From positions 41,095 through 105,094 of the forward strand of contig CAZTXP010000119.1 of assembly GCA_964617355.1 (NCBI GenBank): DNA of 64,000 nt. Direction: 5' to 3'. The position numbers were made by a program, and so were the translations under genes. Below are positions 57,990 to 64,000 of the stretch, piece by piece. This DNA is from CAZTDU01 sp964617355. Its GTDB lineage: Bacteria; Pseudomonadota; Gammaproteobacteria; Burkholderiales; SG8-39. Within the stretch, counting starts at the first letter, position 1. Each line of letters opens with the position of its first letter. The notes beneath the pieces are model-generated. The model had not been told where the DNA came from, searched no databases, and was given only the letters and a program-made list of their open reading frames with translations.

Positions 57990-59054
57990 ATGTTCGACCA
58001 GTTCACTGGCGTAAAGCCCGTAGAGGAGCGCCACCGCCTCGATGCCGCCCGGCTCGACGCGTGGATGCGCGCGAACGTCGAGGGCTATGCGGGCGACCTC
58101 GTGATCGAGCAGTTCAAGGGCGGGCAGTCGAACCCGACCTACCGGCTCACCTCGGGCGGCAAGCGCTATGCGCTGCGTCGCAAGCCGCCCGGCAAGCTGC
58201 TGCCCTCCGCGCACGCGGTGGATCGCGAGTTCAAGGTGATCCGCGCGCTGCACTCGACCGGCTTCCCGGTGGCGCGCCCGTATGCGCTCTGCGAGGACGA
58301 CGGCGTCATCGGCACCATGTTCTACGTCATGGACTGCGTCGAGGGCCGCGTGCTCTGGGACCAGTCGCTGCCCGGCATGCAGCCTGCCGAGCGCCGCGCG
58401 ATCTGGGAGGAACTCAATCGCGTGATGGCGCTGCTGCACGCCGTCGACTACGCCAAGGTCGGCCTCGGCGACTATGGCAAGCCCGGCAACTACATCGGCC
58501 GCCAGGTCGACCGCTGGACGAAGCAGTACCGCGCCTCCGAGACCGTGAAGATCGAGGCGATGGACAACCTGATCGACTGGCTGCCCAGGAACATCCCGGC
58601 CGGCGACGAGACTTGCGTGGTGCACGGCGACTACCGGCTCGACAACACGATCTTCCACCCGACCGAACCGCGCATCCTCGCGGTGCTCGACTGGGAGCTG
58701 TCCACGCTCGGCCACCCGCTCGCCGACTTCGCGTACCACGCGATGAGCTGGTACATCCCGCCGGGGCAGTTCCGCGGCATCGCGGGGCTCGACCACGCGG
58801 CGCTCGGCATCCCGACCGAGCAGGAATACGTCGCGATGTACTGCCGCCGCACCGGCCGCGGCGAGATCGACCCGTCGACGTGGAACTACTACGTCGCCTA
58901 CAACCTGTTCCGCCTCGCGGCGATCCTGCAGGGGATCGCCAAGCGGGTGCTCGACGGCACCGCGGCGAGCGCGCACGCGGCCGACGCCGGCCAGCGCGCG
59001 CCGCTGCTCGCCGAGCTGGGCTGGAAGCAGGTCGAACGCATACTCAAACGCTGA
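57990..59054 (+). CDS. APH-type phosphotransferase, LvaA/ACAD10-kinase-like
   Basis: A 354-residue kinase-fold protein of the aminoglycoside-phosphotransferase group. FKGGQSNPTYRLTSGGKRYALRRKPPGKLLPSAHAV (nucleotide loop and ATP Lys), CVVHGDYRLDNTIFHP (HGD catalytic Asp) and VLDWELSTLGHPLADFAYH (metal DxE) are those of ACAD10/ACAD11 kinase domains and LvaA. In those systems the kinase phosphorylates a 4-hydroxyacyl-CoA. Directly followed by an acyl-CoA dehydrogenase gene (23 bases), reproducing the two ACAD11 domains as separate genes. It lies 14 bases after dtd. Confidence 0.87.
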   Translation: MFDQFTGVKPVEERHRLDAARLDAWMRANVEGYAGDLVIEQFKGGQSNPTYRLTSGGKRYALRRKPPGKLLPSAHAVDREFKVIRALHSTGFPVARPYALCEDDGVIGTMFYVMDCVEGRVLWDQSLPGMQPAERRAIWEELNRVMALLHAVDYAKVGLGDYGKPGNYIGRQVDRWTKQYRASETVKIEAMDNLIDWLPRNIPAGDETCVVHGDYRLDNTIFHPTEPRILAVLDWELSTLGHPLADFAYHAMSWYIPPGQFRGIAGLDHAALGIPTEQEYVAMYCRRTGRGEIDPSTWNYYVAYNLFRLAAILQGIAKRVLDGTAASAHAADAGQRAPLLAELGWKQVERILKR

Positions 59055-59077
59055 ATCGAGAACGAGAGGGGAAGGCC

Positions 59078-60316
59078 ATGGACTTCGACTACACGCCCAA
59101 GGTGCAGGACCTGCGAAAGCGCGTGCGCGCGTTCATGGACGAGCACGTCTATCCCAACGAGCACCACTGGCACGAGCACGTGGCCTCCGACAAGCGCTGG
59201 GAGCCCGTGCCGATCATCGAGGAACTCAAGCCCAAGGCGCGCGCCGCCGGCCTGTGGAACCTCTGGCGGCCGAAGTCGCACGGCGGCACGCTCACGAATC
59301 TTGAGTATGCGCCGCTCTGCGAGATCATGGGCCGCGTCACCTGGGCGCCCGAGGTGTTCAACTGCTCCGCTCCCGACACCGGCAACATGGAGACCATCCT
59401 GCGCTACGGCACGCCGGCGCAGGTGAAGGAGTGGGCCGAGCCGATCCTCGAGGGCAAGATCCGCTCCGCGTTCCTGATGACCGAGCCGCGCGTGGCCTCG
59501 TCCGACGCCACCAACATCGAGACGCGCATCAAGCGCGACGGCGACGACTACGTCATCAACGGCCGCAAGTGGTGGTCGTCCGGCGCCGGCGACCCGCGCT
59601 GCAAGATCTACATCCTGATGGGCAAGACCGACCCGGACAACTCGTCGCGCCACCAGCAGCAGTCCATGATCCTCGTGCCGGCCGGCACCAAGGGAGTGAA
59701 CATCCTGCGGCCGCTGCAGGTCTTCGGCTGGGACGACGCGCCGCACGGCCACATGGAGATCGACCTGAAGGACGTGCGCGTGCCGGCGTCGAACATCCTG
59801 CTCGGCGAAGGCCGCGGCTTCGAGATCGCGCAGGGCCGCCTCGGACCGGGGCGCATCCACCACTGCATGCGCCTCATCGGCCAGGCCGAGTCGGCGCTCG
59901 AGAAGATGTGCCGCCGCGCCTCGTCGCGCACCGCGTTCGGCCGCACGGTGGCCGAGCAGGGCGTGACGCGCGAGCGAATTGCGGAAGCGCGCATCATGAT
60001 CGACTCCGCGCGCCTGATGGTGCTGAAGGCCGCCGACATGATGGACAAGGTCGGCAACAAGATCGCCAAGAAGGAGATCGCGATGATCAAGGTGCTGGCG
60101 CCGAACATGGCCTGCCAGGTGATCGACTGGGCGATGCAGGCGCATGGCGGCGGCGGCGTGTCGCAGGACTTCGGCCTCGCGCACGCCTACGCGCACGCGC
60201 GCACGCTGCGCTTCGCCGACGGCCCGGACGAAGTGCACCGCAATGCGATCGCGAAGATGGAGCTCGGCGAGCAGATTTCCGTCGCCGAATCGCTGGCCCA
60301 CAAGAAACACGCCTGA
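59078..60316 (+). CDS. Acyl-CoA dehydrogenase, ACAD11/LvaC-like
   Basis: A 412-residue flavoprotein. GLWNLWRPKSHGGTLTNLEYAPLCEIMGR, NMETILRYGT, FLMTEPRVASSDATNI (FAD segment), RKWWSSGAGDPRCKIYILMGKTDP, and MQAHGGGGVSQDFGLA are characteristic of the ACAD10/11 group rather than short-chain ACADs. In the 4-hydroxy-acid route, the partner kinase phosphorylates the hydroxyl and this enzyme removes the phosphate to give an enoyl-CoA. GAGAGGGGAAGG precedes ATG 59078. It continues the operon into a glutathione transferase gene after 10 bases. Confidence 0.88.
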   Translation: MDFDYTPKVQDLRKRVRAFMDEHVYPNEHHWHEHVASDKRWEPVPIIEELKPKARAAGLWNLWRPKSHGGTLTNLEYAPLCEIMGRVTWAPEVFNCSAPDTGNMETILRYGTPAQVKEWAEPILEGKIRSAFLMTEPRVASSDATNIETRIKRDGDDYVINGRKWWSSGAGDPRCKIYILMGKTDPDNSSRHQQQSMILVPAGTKGVNILRPLQVFGWDDAPHGHMEIDLKDVRVPASNILLGEGRGFEIAQGRLGPGRIHHCMRLIGQAESALEKMCRRASSRTAFGRTVAEQGVTRERIAEARIMIDSARLMVLKAADMMDKVGNKIAKKEIAMIKVLAPNMACQVIDWAMQAHGGGGVSQDFGLAHAYAHARTLRFADGPDEVHRNAIAKMELGEQISVAESLAHKKHA

Positions 60317-60326
60317 GGCGAGCGCC

Positions 60327-60974
60327 ATGTTGAAACTCTGCGGCTTCCGCGTCAGCAACTACCACAACAAGGTGCGCCTGCAGCTGCTCGAGAAGGGCGT
60401 CGAGCACGAGGAGGATTCGCGCTGCTTCCCCAGCCAGAAGGAGGAGTGGCTGGCGCGCTCGCCGATGGGCAAGGTGCCGATCCTCGAGACCGACGACGGG
60501 CGCCTGTGCGAATCGCAGGTGATCTGCGAGTACATCGAGGACGCCTACCCGCAGAACGCGCTGTACCCGGCCGACCCGTTCGCGAAGGCCAAGGTGCGCG
60601 AGATGATCGACGTGATCGAGCTGCACCTCGAGCTCGTCGCGCGCCGACTCTACGGCAAGGCCTTCTTCGGCCGCGAGATCTCCGAGGAGGCGAAGGCCGA
60701 GGTCGCGAAGGAGCTGCCCAAGGCCGTGCGCGCGCTGAAGTCGCTCGCCCGGTTCGACCCGTTCATCGCGGGCCGGGACCTCACGCTTGCCGACTGCGCG
60801 GCGTTCGTGAGCCTGCCGATCGTGAGCCTGTCGACCAAGATCGTGCTGGGCGAGGACGCGCTCGCCGGCATCCCGCAGTTGAAGCCCTACCTCAAGATGC
60901 TCGGCGAGCGGCCGGCGTTCGCGCGCGTCAACGAAGACCGCAAGGCCGCCTCCGAGGCGATGGCGAAGAAGTAG
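60327..60974 (+). CDS. Glutathione S-transferase-like protein
   Basis: A 215-residue GST fold. The N-terminal thioredoxin-like domain has LKLCGFRVSNYHNKVRLQLLEK (catalytic Ser/Tyr region near residues 9-11), KVPILETDDGRLCESQVICEYIED (glutathione site), then the all-helical C-terminal domain with FIAGRDLTLADCAAFVSLP. It may add glutathione to an electrophilic enoyl-CoA or serve as a reductase/isomerase for the pathway. The gene is ten bases after the acyl-CoA dehydrogenase and three before the Bug receptor, in the same operon. Confidence 0.85.
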   Translation: MLKLCGFRVSNYHNKVRLQLLEKGVEHEEDSRCFPSQKEEWLARSPMGKVPILETDDGRLCESQVICEYIEDAYPQNALYPADPFAKAKVREMIDVIELHLELVARRLYGKAFFGREISEEAKAEVAKELPKAVRALKSLARFDPFIAGRDLTLADCAAFVSLPIVSLSTKIVLGEDALAGIPQLKPYLKMLGERPAFARVNEDRKAASEAMAKK

Positions 60975-60976
60975 CC

Positions 60977-61933
60977 GTGCGCCAAGTGCTCGTCGCCGCG
61001 GCGCTCCTCGCGGGCGCGGGGCTGGCTTCGGCGCAGCCCGCGTACCCGTCGAAGCCGGTGCACGTGGTGGTCGGCTTCCCGAACGCGAGCCTGCTCGACA
61101 TCCTCGCGCGCGCGATGGGCGACGAGCTGCGCAAGTCCTGGAACCAGCCGGTGGTGGTCGAGAACCGCCCCGGCGCGGATTCGATCATCGCCGCCGACGC
61201 GGTGGCGAAGGCCGCACCCGACGGCCACACGCTGTTCCTCGGCACGCTGGGTGCGCTGGGCCTGAACCCGCACCTCTACCGGAAGCTGCCCTACGACCCG
61301 GCGCGCGATTTCGCCGGCGTGAGCTTCGTCGCCGAGAGCGCCTTCGGGCTGGCGGTGAACCCGGAGGTCAAGGCTGCGACGGTGCCCGAACTGATCGCCC
61401 TCGCGAAGGCGAATCCGGGGAAGCTCAACTACGCCTCCGGCGCGAGCTTCGCGCAGATGGTGGGCGAGGCCTTCAAGCGCCGCGCGGGCGTCGACCTGCT
61501 GCACGTGCCGTACAAGGGCGTGCAGCCTGCGGTGACCGAGACTGTTGCCGGTCGCGCGCAGGTGATCTTCGCGGACATCCCGAGCCTCGTGCCTTCGTAC
61601 AAGGGCGGCAAGATCCGGCTGATCGGCGTCACCGGCTCGCGGCGCTCGGTGATCGTGCCCGAGGTGCCGACGATCGCCGAGTCCGGTGTCGCCGGCTACG
61701 ACTACGCGACCTGGTACGCGTTCGTCGCGCCTGCGGCGACGCCGAAGGACTTGGTCTCGAAGATGAACGCAGACATCGTCTCCGTACTCAACTCGGCGAC
61801 CATGAAGAAGCGCTTCCTCGACCTGGGCCTCGAGCCGAGGCCGTCGACCCCCGAGCACGTGAACCAGTTGATTCCCGCGGAGATCGCGCGCTGGGAGCCG
61901 ATCGTGCGCGGCGCGGGCATCCAGCCCCAGTAG
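60977..61933 (+). CDS. Bug/TctC-family periplasmic solute-binding receptor
   Basis: A 318-residue receptor starting at GTG 60977, with signal VRQVLVAAALLAGAGLASAQ. YPSKPVHVVVGFPNASLLDILAR (the usual PFAAGG loop is replaced by GFPNAS), VVVENRPGADSIIAADAVAKAAPDGHTL, and VPYKGVQPAVTETVAGRAQV. The altered first loop suggests a ligand different from the other two Bug receptors here. It terminates the kinase/ACAD/GST operon, which suggests it binds that pathway's substrate. No TctAB genes are in view. Confidence 0.87.
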   Translation: MRQVLVAAALLAGAGLASAQPAYPSKPVHVVVGFPNASLLDILARAMGDELRKSWNQPVVVENRPGADSIIAADAVAKAAPDGHTLFLGTLGALGLNPHLYRKLPYDPARDFAGVSFVAESAFGLAVNPEVKAATVPELIALAKANPGKLNYASGASFAQMVGEAFKRRAGVDLLHVPYKGVQPAVTETVAGRAQVIFADIPSLVPSYKGGKIRLIGVTGSRRSVIVPEVPTIAESGVAGYDYATWYAFVAPAATPKDLVSKMNADIVSVLNSATMKKRFLDLGLEPRPSTPEHVNQLIPAEIARWEPIVRGAGIQPQ

Positions 61934-61934
61934 T

Positions 61935-64000
61935 TCAGGCCTTCGACACGCGGCAGAGCAGGGCCTTCAGGTTGGTCTGGTCCGACGCCGGATCCCGCTG
62001 CGTGATGTCGGTGAGGAAGTTCACCGAGCGCCACGGGTGGTAGGGCTGGCGCTCGCCCCAGCCGATCGGGATGAACACCGCAGTCGGGCGGATGCCGGCG
62101 TGGATCCACGCCACCGCCTCGATCGCGCCGCGCGGTGACTGGACGCGCACGCGGTCACCGTCGGCGATGCCCAGGGCCGCCGCCTTCTCGGGGTGGATCT
62201 GGCAATAGAGGTCGGGCCACATCTCCTGCGCCTGCCAGAAGTAATGCGTCCAGCTGTGGAAGTGCGCCGCCGGCGGGCGCCCGGTGACGAGTTCGGTGTC
62301 GTAGCCCTGCGCGCGCAGCTTCGCGCTCGGCCCTTCGGGCGAGCCGGGCACGATGCGCGCGCGCGAGGTCGCGGTGTCCGGCCTGCAGAAGGGCGAGATC
62401 ACGCCGAGTTCCGAGTCCTTGTCGAGCAGTTCGACGTACGGCAGGTCGGCCAGTGTCTCGCGCTCGCCGTAGAACTCGGGCAGCGCGGAAAGGCCGAGCT
62501 TCGCGAACTTCGCCTCCAGCTCCGGTGTCCAGAACTCCAGCTTGCCACTCGCGCTCGGGAAGCGCCGGCCCGGCGTGCCGACCGCGCTCGTGCCCTCCGT
62601 GTAAAGCGTCTCGATCTCGGGCGAATCCTCCGTCGGCGCGGGCTGGCGCACCCAGCGGTGCGGCACCGAGTGCAGGCGCTTCTGGGTGATGCCGCGCAGC
62701 TGCTCGTTCTGGTTCGCCGCCTCGTCCCAGAAGACGGCCGGGTCCTTCCACGATTCCTTCAGCACGTCGCCGAACCCGAGGCGCTTGGCAAGCTCGACCC
62801 AGATCCAGCTATCGGCCTTCGCCTCGCCCGGCGGGTCGATCATCTTGTCGATCCAGACGATGCGCCGGTCGTCGTTCGCACGGCCGATCTCGCCCTTCTC
62901 GATGCCGGTGGCCACCGGCAGCACGTAGTCGGCGAAGGCCGAGGTCTCGTTCTCGAACAGCTCGATGTGCACGAGCAGGTCGAGGGCCTTGAACGCCTCG
63001 CGCGCGCGTTCCTGCCCGGGCCATTGCGCCATCGGGTTGTTGCACGCGATCAGCGCGCGGATCGGGTAGGGCTTGCCCTCGAGCATCGCGGAGGTCCAGC
63101 CCGAGGGACTGCGGCGCACGCGCGGCTTCGAGACCGGCGGCTTGCGGTCCGCGGGCGCGTTCGGCGCGATCGGCGTGCCGGCGCTCATGTTGAAGAATGC
63201 GCCGCCCGGCCGGCCCCAGTTGCCGGTGATCGCGGCGACGAACATCAGCACGCGGTTGGTCTGCACGCTGTTCGTGTGCTGGTTCACGCCGCGGCTGGCG
63301 AAGATCACGCAACCGTCGGCGGCGGCGATCTCCTCGGCGAGCCGCCGGATCTCCCCGGCGGGAATCGTCGTGATCGGCTCGGCCCACTCCGGCGTGTAGC
63401 CCTGCGCGAGGATGAAGGTGCGCCACTCCGCGAAGCCGAGCACCCACTCGGCGCAGAACTTCGCGTCGTGCAGGTCGTGGGCAAGGATGTGCTGCGCGAG
63501 CGCGAGGCCGAGCGCCATGTCGGTGCCGGGGCGGATCGGCAGCCAGCGGTCGGCCTTCGACGCGGTGGCCGTGAGGCGCGGATCCACCGCGACCATGCGG
63601 GCGCGGTTCCGGATGCGCCAGTCGTTGATCATGCCGAAGTAGACCGGCCGGGTCTCCGCCTGGTTGTCGCCGATGTAGACGTAGAGTTGCGCCGAGCCCA
63701 GGTCGCCCGGCGTGTAGCTGTTGCCGCTGCCGATGCGGCCCTGCACCAGCTCGAAGGCGACGTTCTTGCCGCTGGCGCAGAACGGGTCGGTGCCCTCGAT
63801 GTTGTTCGTGCCCCAGAGCTGCGCGAAGAGGCGCGAGTAGCCGAGGTACTCCATCATGCCGGTGCGCGTGCCGACGAAGAGCGCGAGCGCTTCCGTCCCG
63901 TATTCGGCTTTCACCTTCTCGAGCCGCGCCGCGATCTCGTCGAGCGCCTGTTCCCACGAGATCTGCACGAAGCGGCCCTCGCCGCGCTCGCCGACGCGCT
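61935..64000 (-). CDS. Molybdopterin-dependent oxidoreductase, thiosulfate/polysulfide-reductase-like (5' end beyond window)
   Basis: At least 688 residues of a DMSO-reductase-family catalytic subunit, open through the right edge; the N-terminal region with any Fe-S cluster lies outside. GEGRFVQISWEQALDEIAARL opens the visible part, then GTNNIEGTDPFCASGKN (the probable molybdenum Cys), VAVDPRLTATASKADRWLPIRPGTDMALGLAL (cofactor contacts), CVIFASRGVNQHTNS, and the C-terminal dinucleotide-binding domain with WRSVNFLTD. The arrangement suits PhsA/PsrA-type or related oxidoreductases; the substrate cannot be named. Its stop lies one base from the Bug receptor's stop (convergent). Confidence 0.85.
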   Translation of the reverse strand, partial: RVGERGEGRFVQISWEQALDEIAARLEKVKAEYGTEALALFVGTRTGMMEYLGYSRLFAQLWGTNNIEGTDPFCASGKNVAFELVQGRIGSGNSYTPGDLGSAQLYVYIGDNQAETRPVYFGMINDWRIRNRARMVAVDPRLTATASKADRWLPIRPGTDMALGLALAQHILAHDLHDAKFCAEWVLGFAEWRTFILAQGYTPEWAEPITTIPAGEIRRLAEEIAAADGCVIFASRGVNQHTNSVQTNRVLMFVAAITGNWGRPGGAFFNMSAGTPIAPNAPADRKPPVSKPRVRRSPSGWTSAMLEGKPYPIRALIACNNPMAQWPGQERAREAFKALDLLVHIELFENETSAFADYVLPVATGIEKGEIGRANDDRRIVWIDKMIDPPGEAKADSWIWVELAKRLGFGDVLKESWKDPAVFWDEAANQNEQLRGITQKRLHSVPHRWVRQPAPTEDSPEIETLYTEGTSAVGTPGRRFPSASGKLEFWTPELEAKFAKLGLSALPEFYGERETLADLPYVELLDKDSELGVISPFCRPDTATSRARIVPGSPEGPSAKLRAQGYDTELVTGRPPAAHFHSWTHYFWQAQEMWPDLYCQIHPEKAAALGIADGDRVRVQSPRGAIEAVAWIHAGIRPTAVFIPIGWGERQPYHPWRSVNFLTDITQRDPASDQTNLKALLCRVSKA

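Overview
The window is a very GC-rich chromosomal segment, with nearly every third codon position G or C, and its genes are packed tightly. Several features point to a betaproteobacterium, probably near Burkholderiales. These are a DUF3567-type protein (25605-25832), a DUF2917-type protein (48035-48262), three stand-alone Bug/TctC periplasmic receptors, a GcvA-like LysR regulator, and a recurrent -10 element TAGAATCG. I see no rRNA, tRNA, CRISPR array, transposase, phage gene or integration site. This looks like stable accessory metabolism rather than a mobile island.

Layout. 1-8.5 kb: a cut-off methyltransferase-like gene, then a phnCDEE-type phosphonate/phosphite ABC transporter. The transporter is divergent from a LicC/PntC-like nucleotidylyltransferase plus a core-MetE-like enzyme, and a near-consensus Pho box lies between the two. 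A second MetE-like gene is followed by a Ser/Thr kinase with a C-terminal cyclic-nucleotide domain. 8.85-20.1 kb: twelve consecutive minus-strand genes form one presumptive catabolic operon (AMP-dependent ligase, two VOC proteins, MDR oxidoreductase, hotdog thioesterase, two paralogous NMT1-type receptors, class II aldolase, Bug receptor, ABC ATPase, permease, MFS). Its substrate is unknown. 20.2-31.4 kb: UbiX, a DUF2817 metallopeptidase-like protein, NAD-malic enzyme with a possible FNR/ANR box, hydrolases, a phosphodiesterase, an O-acetylhomoserine sulfhydrylase-like PLP enzyme, an amidohydrolase and a second Bug receptor.

31.4-34.3 kb: MATE exporter, VanZ-like protein and PA0069-type radical SAM protein on the minus strand. 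34.4-40.6 kb: six plus-strand genes (MFS, D-threonine/hydroxyaspartate aldolase family, RidA family, MFS, TauD/TfdA-like dioxygenase, ornithine cyclodeaminase family) that suggest amino/imino-acid catabolism. 40.6-50.3 kb: a 764-residue Ala/Arg/Glu coiled-coil protein with a membrane anchor, a spermidine-synthase-like protein, a TauE/SafE permease, glutathione reductase, a NUDT19-like/metallo-beta-lactamase fusion, a LysR regulator and a quinone oxidoreductase. 50.4-57.1 kb: a membrane diguanylate cyclase, Ser/Thr dehydratase, enoyl-CoA hydratase, DUF1499, an apparently catalytically dead DegP-like protein and an HD-domain protein. 57.3-64 kb: YdcH-like protein, D-aminoacyl-tRNA deacylase, then an APH-type kinase and acyl-CoA dehydrogenase pair (the two halves of ACAD10/11, like LvaA/LvaC), a GST, a third Bug receptor, and a molybdopterin oxidoreductase that runs off the right edge.

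The overall theme is uptake and CoA- or PLP-based breakdown of organic acids and amino acids by a versatile heterotroph. The most promising undescribed units are the 12-gene minus-strand operon, the Pho-box nucleotidylyltransferase/MetE module, the kinase/ACAD pair, and the D-threonine-aldolase/RidA/OCD cluster. All names rest on motifs and family resemblance read by eye; no database search was run.
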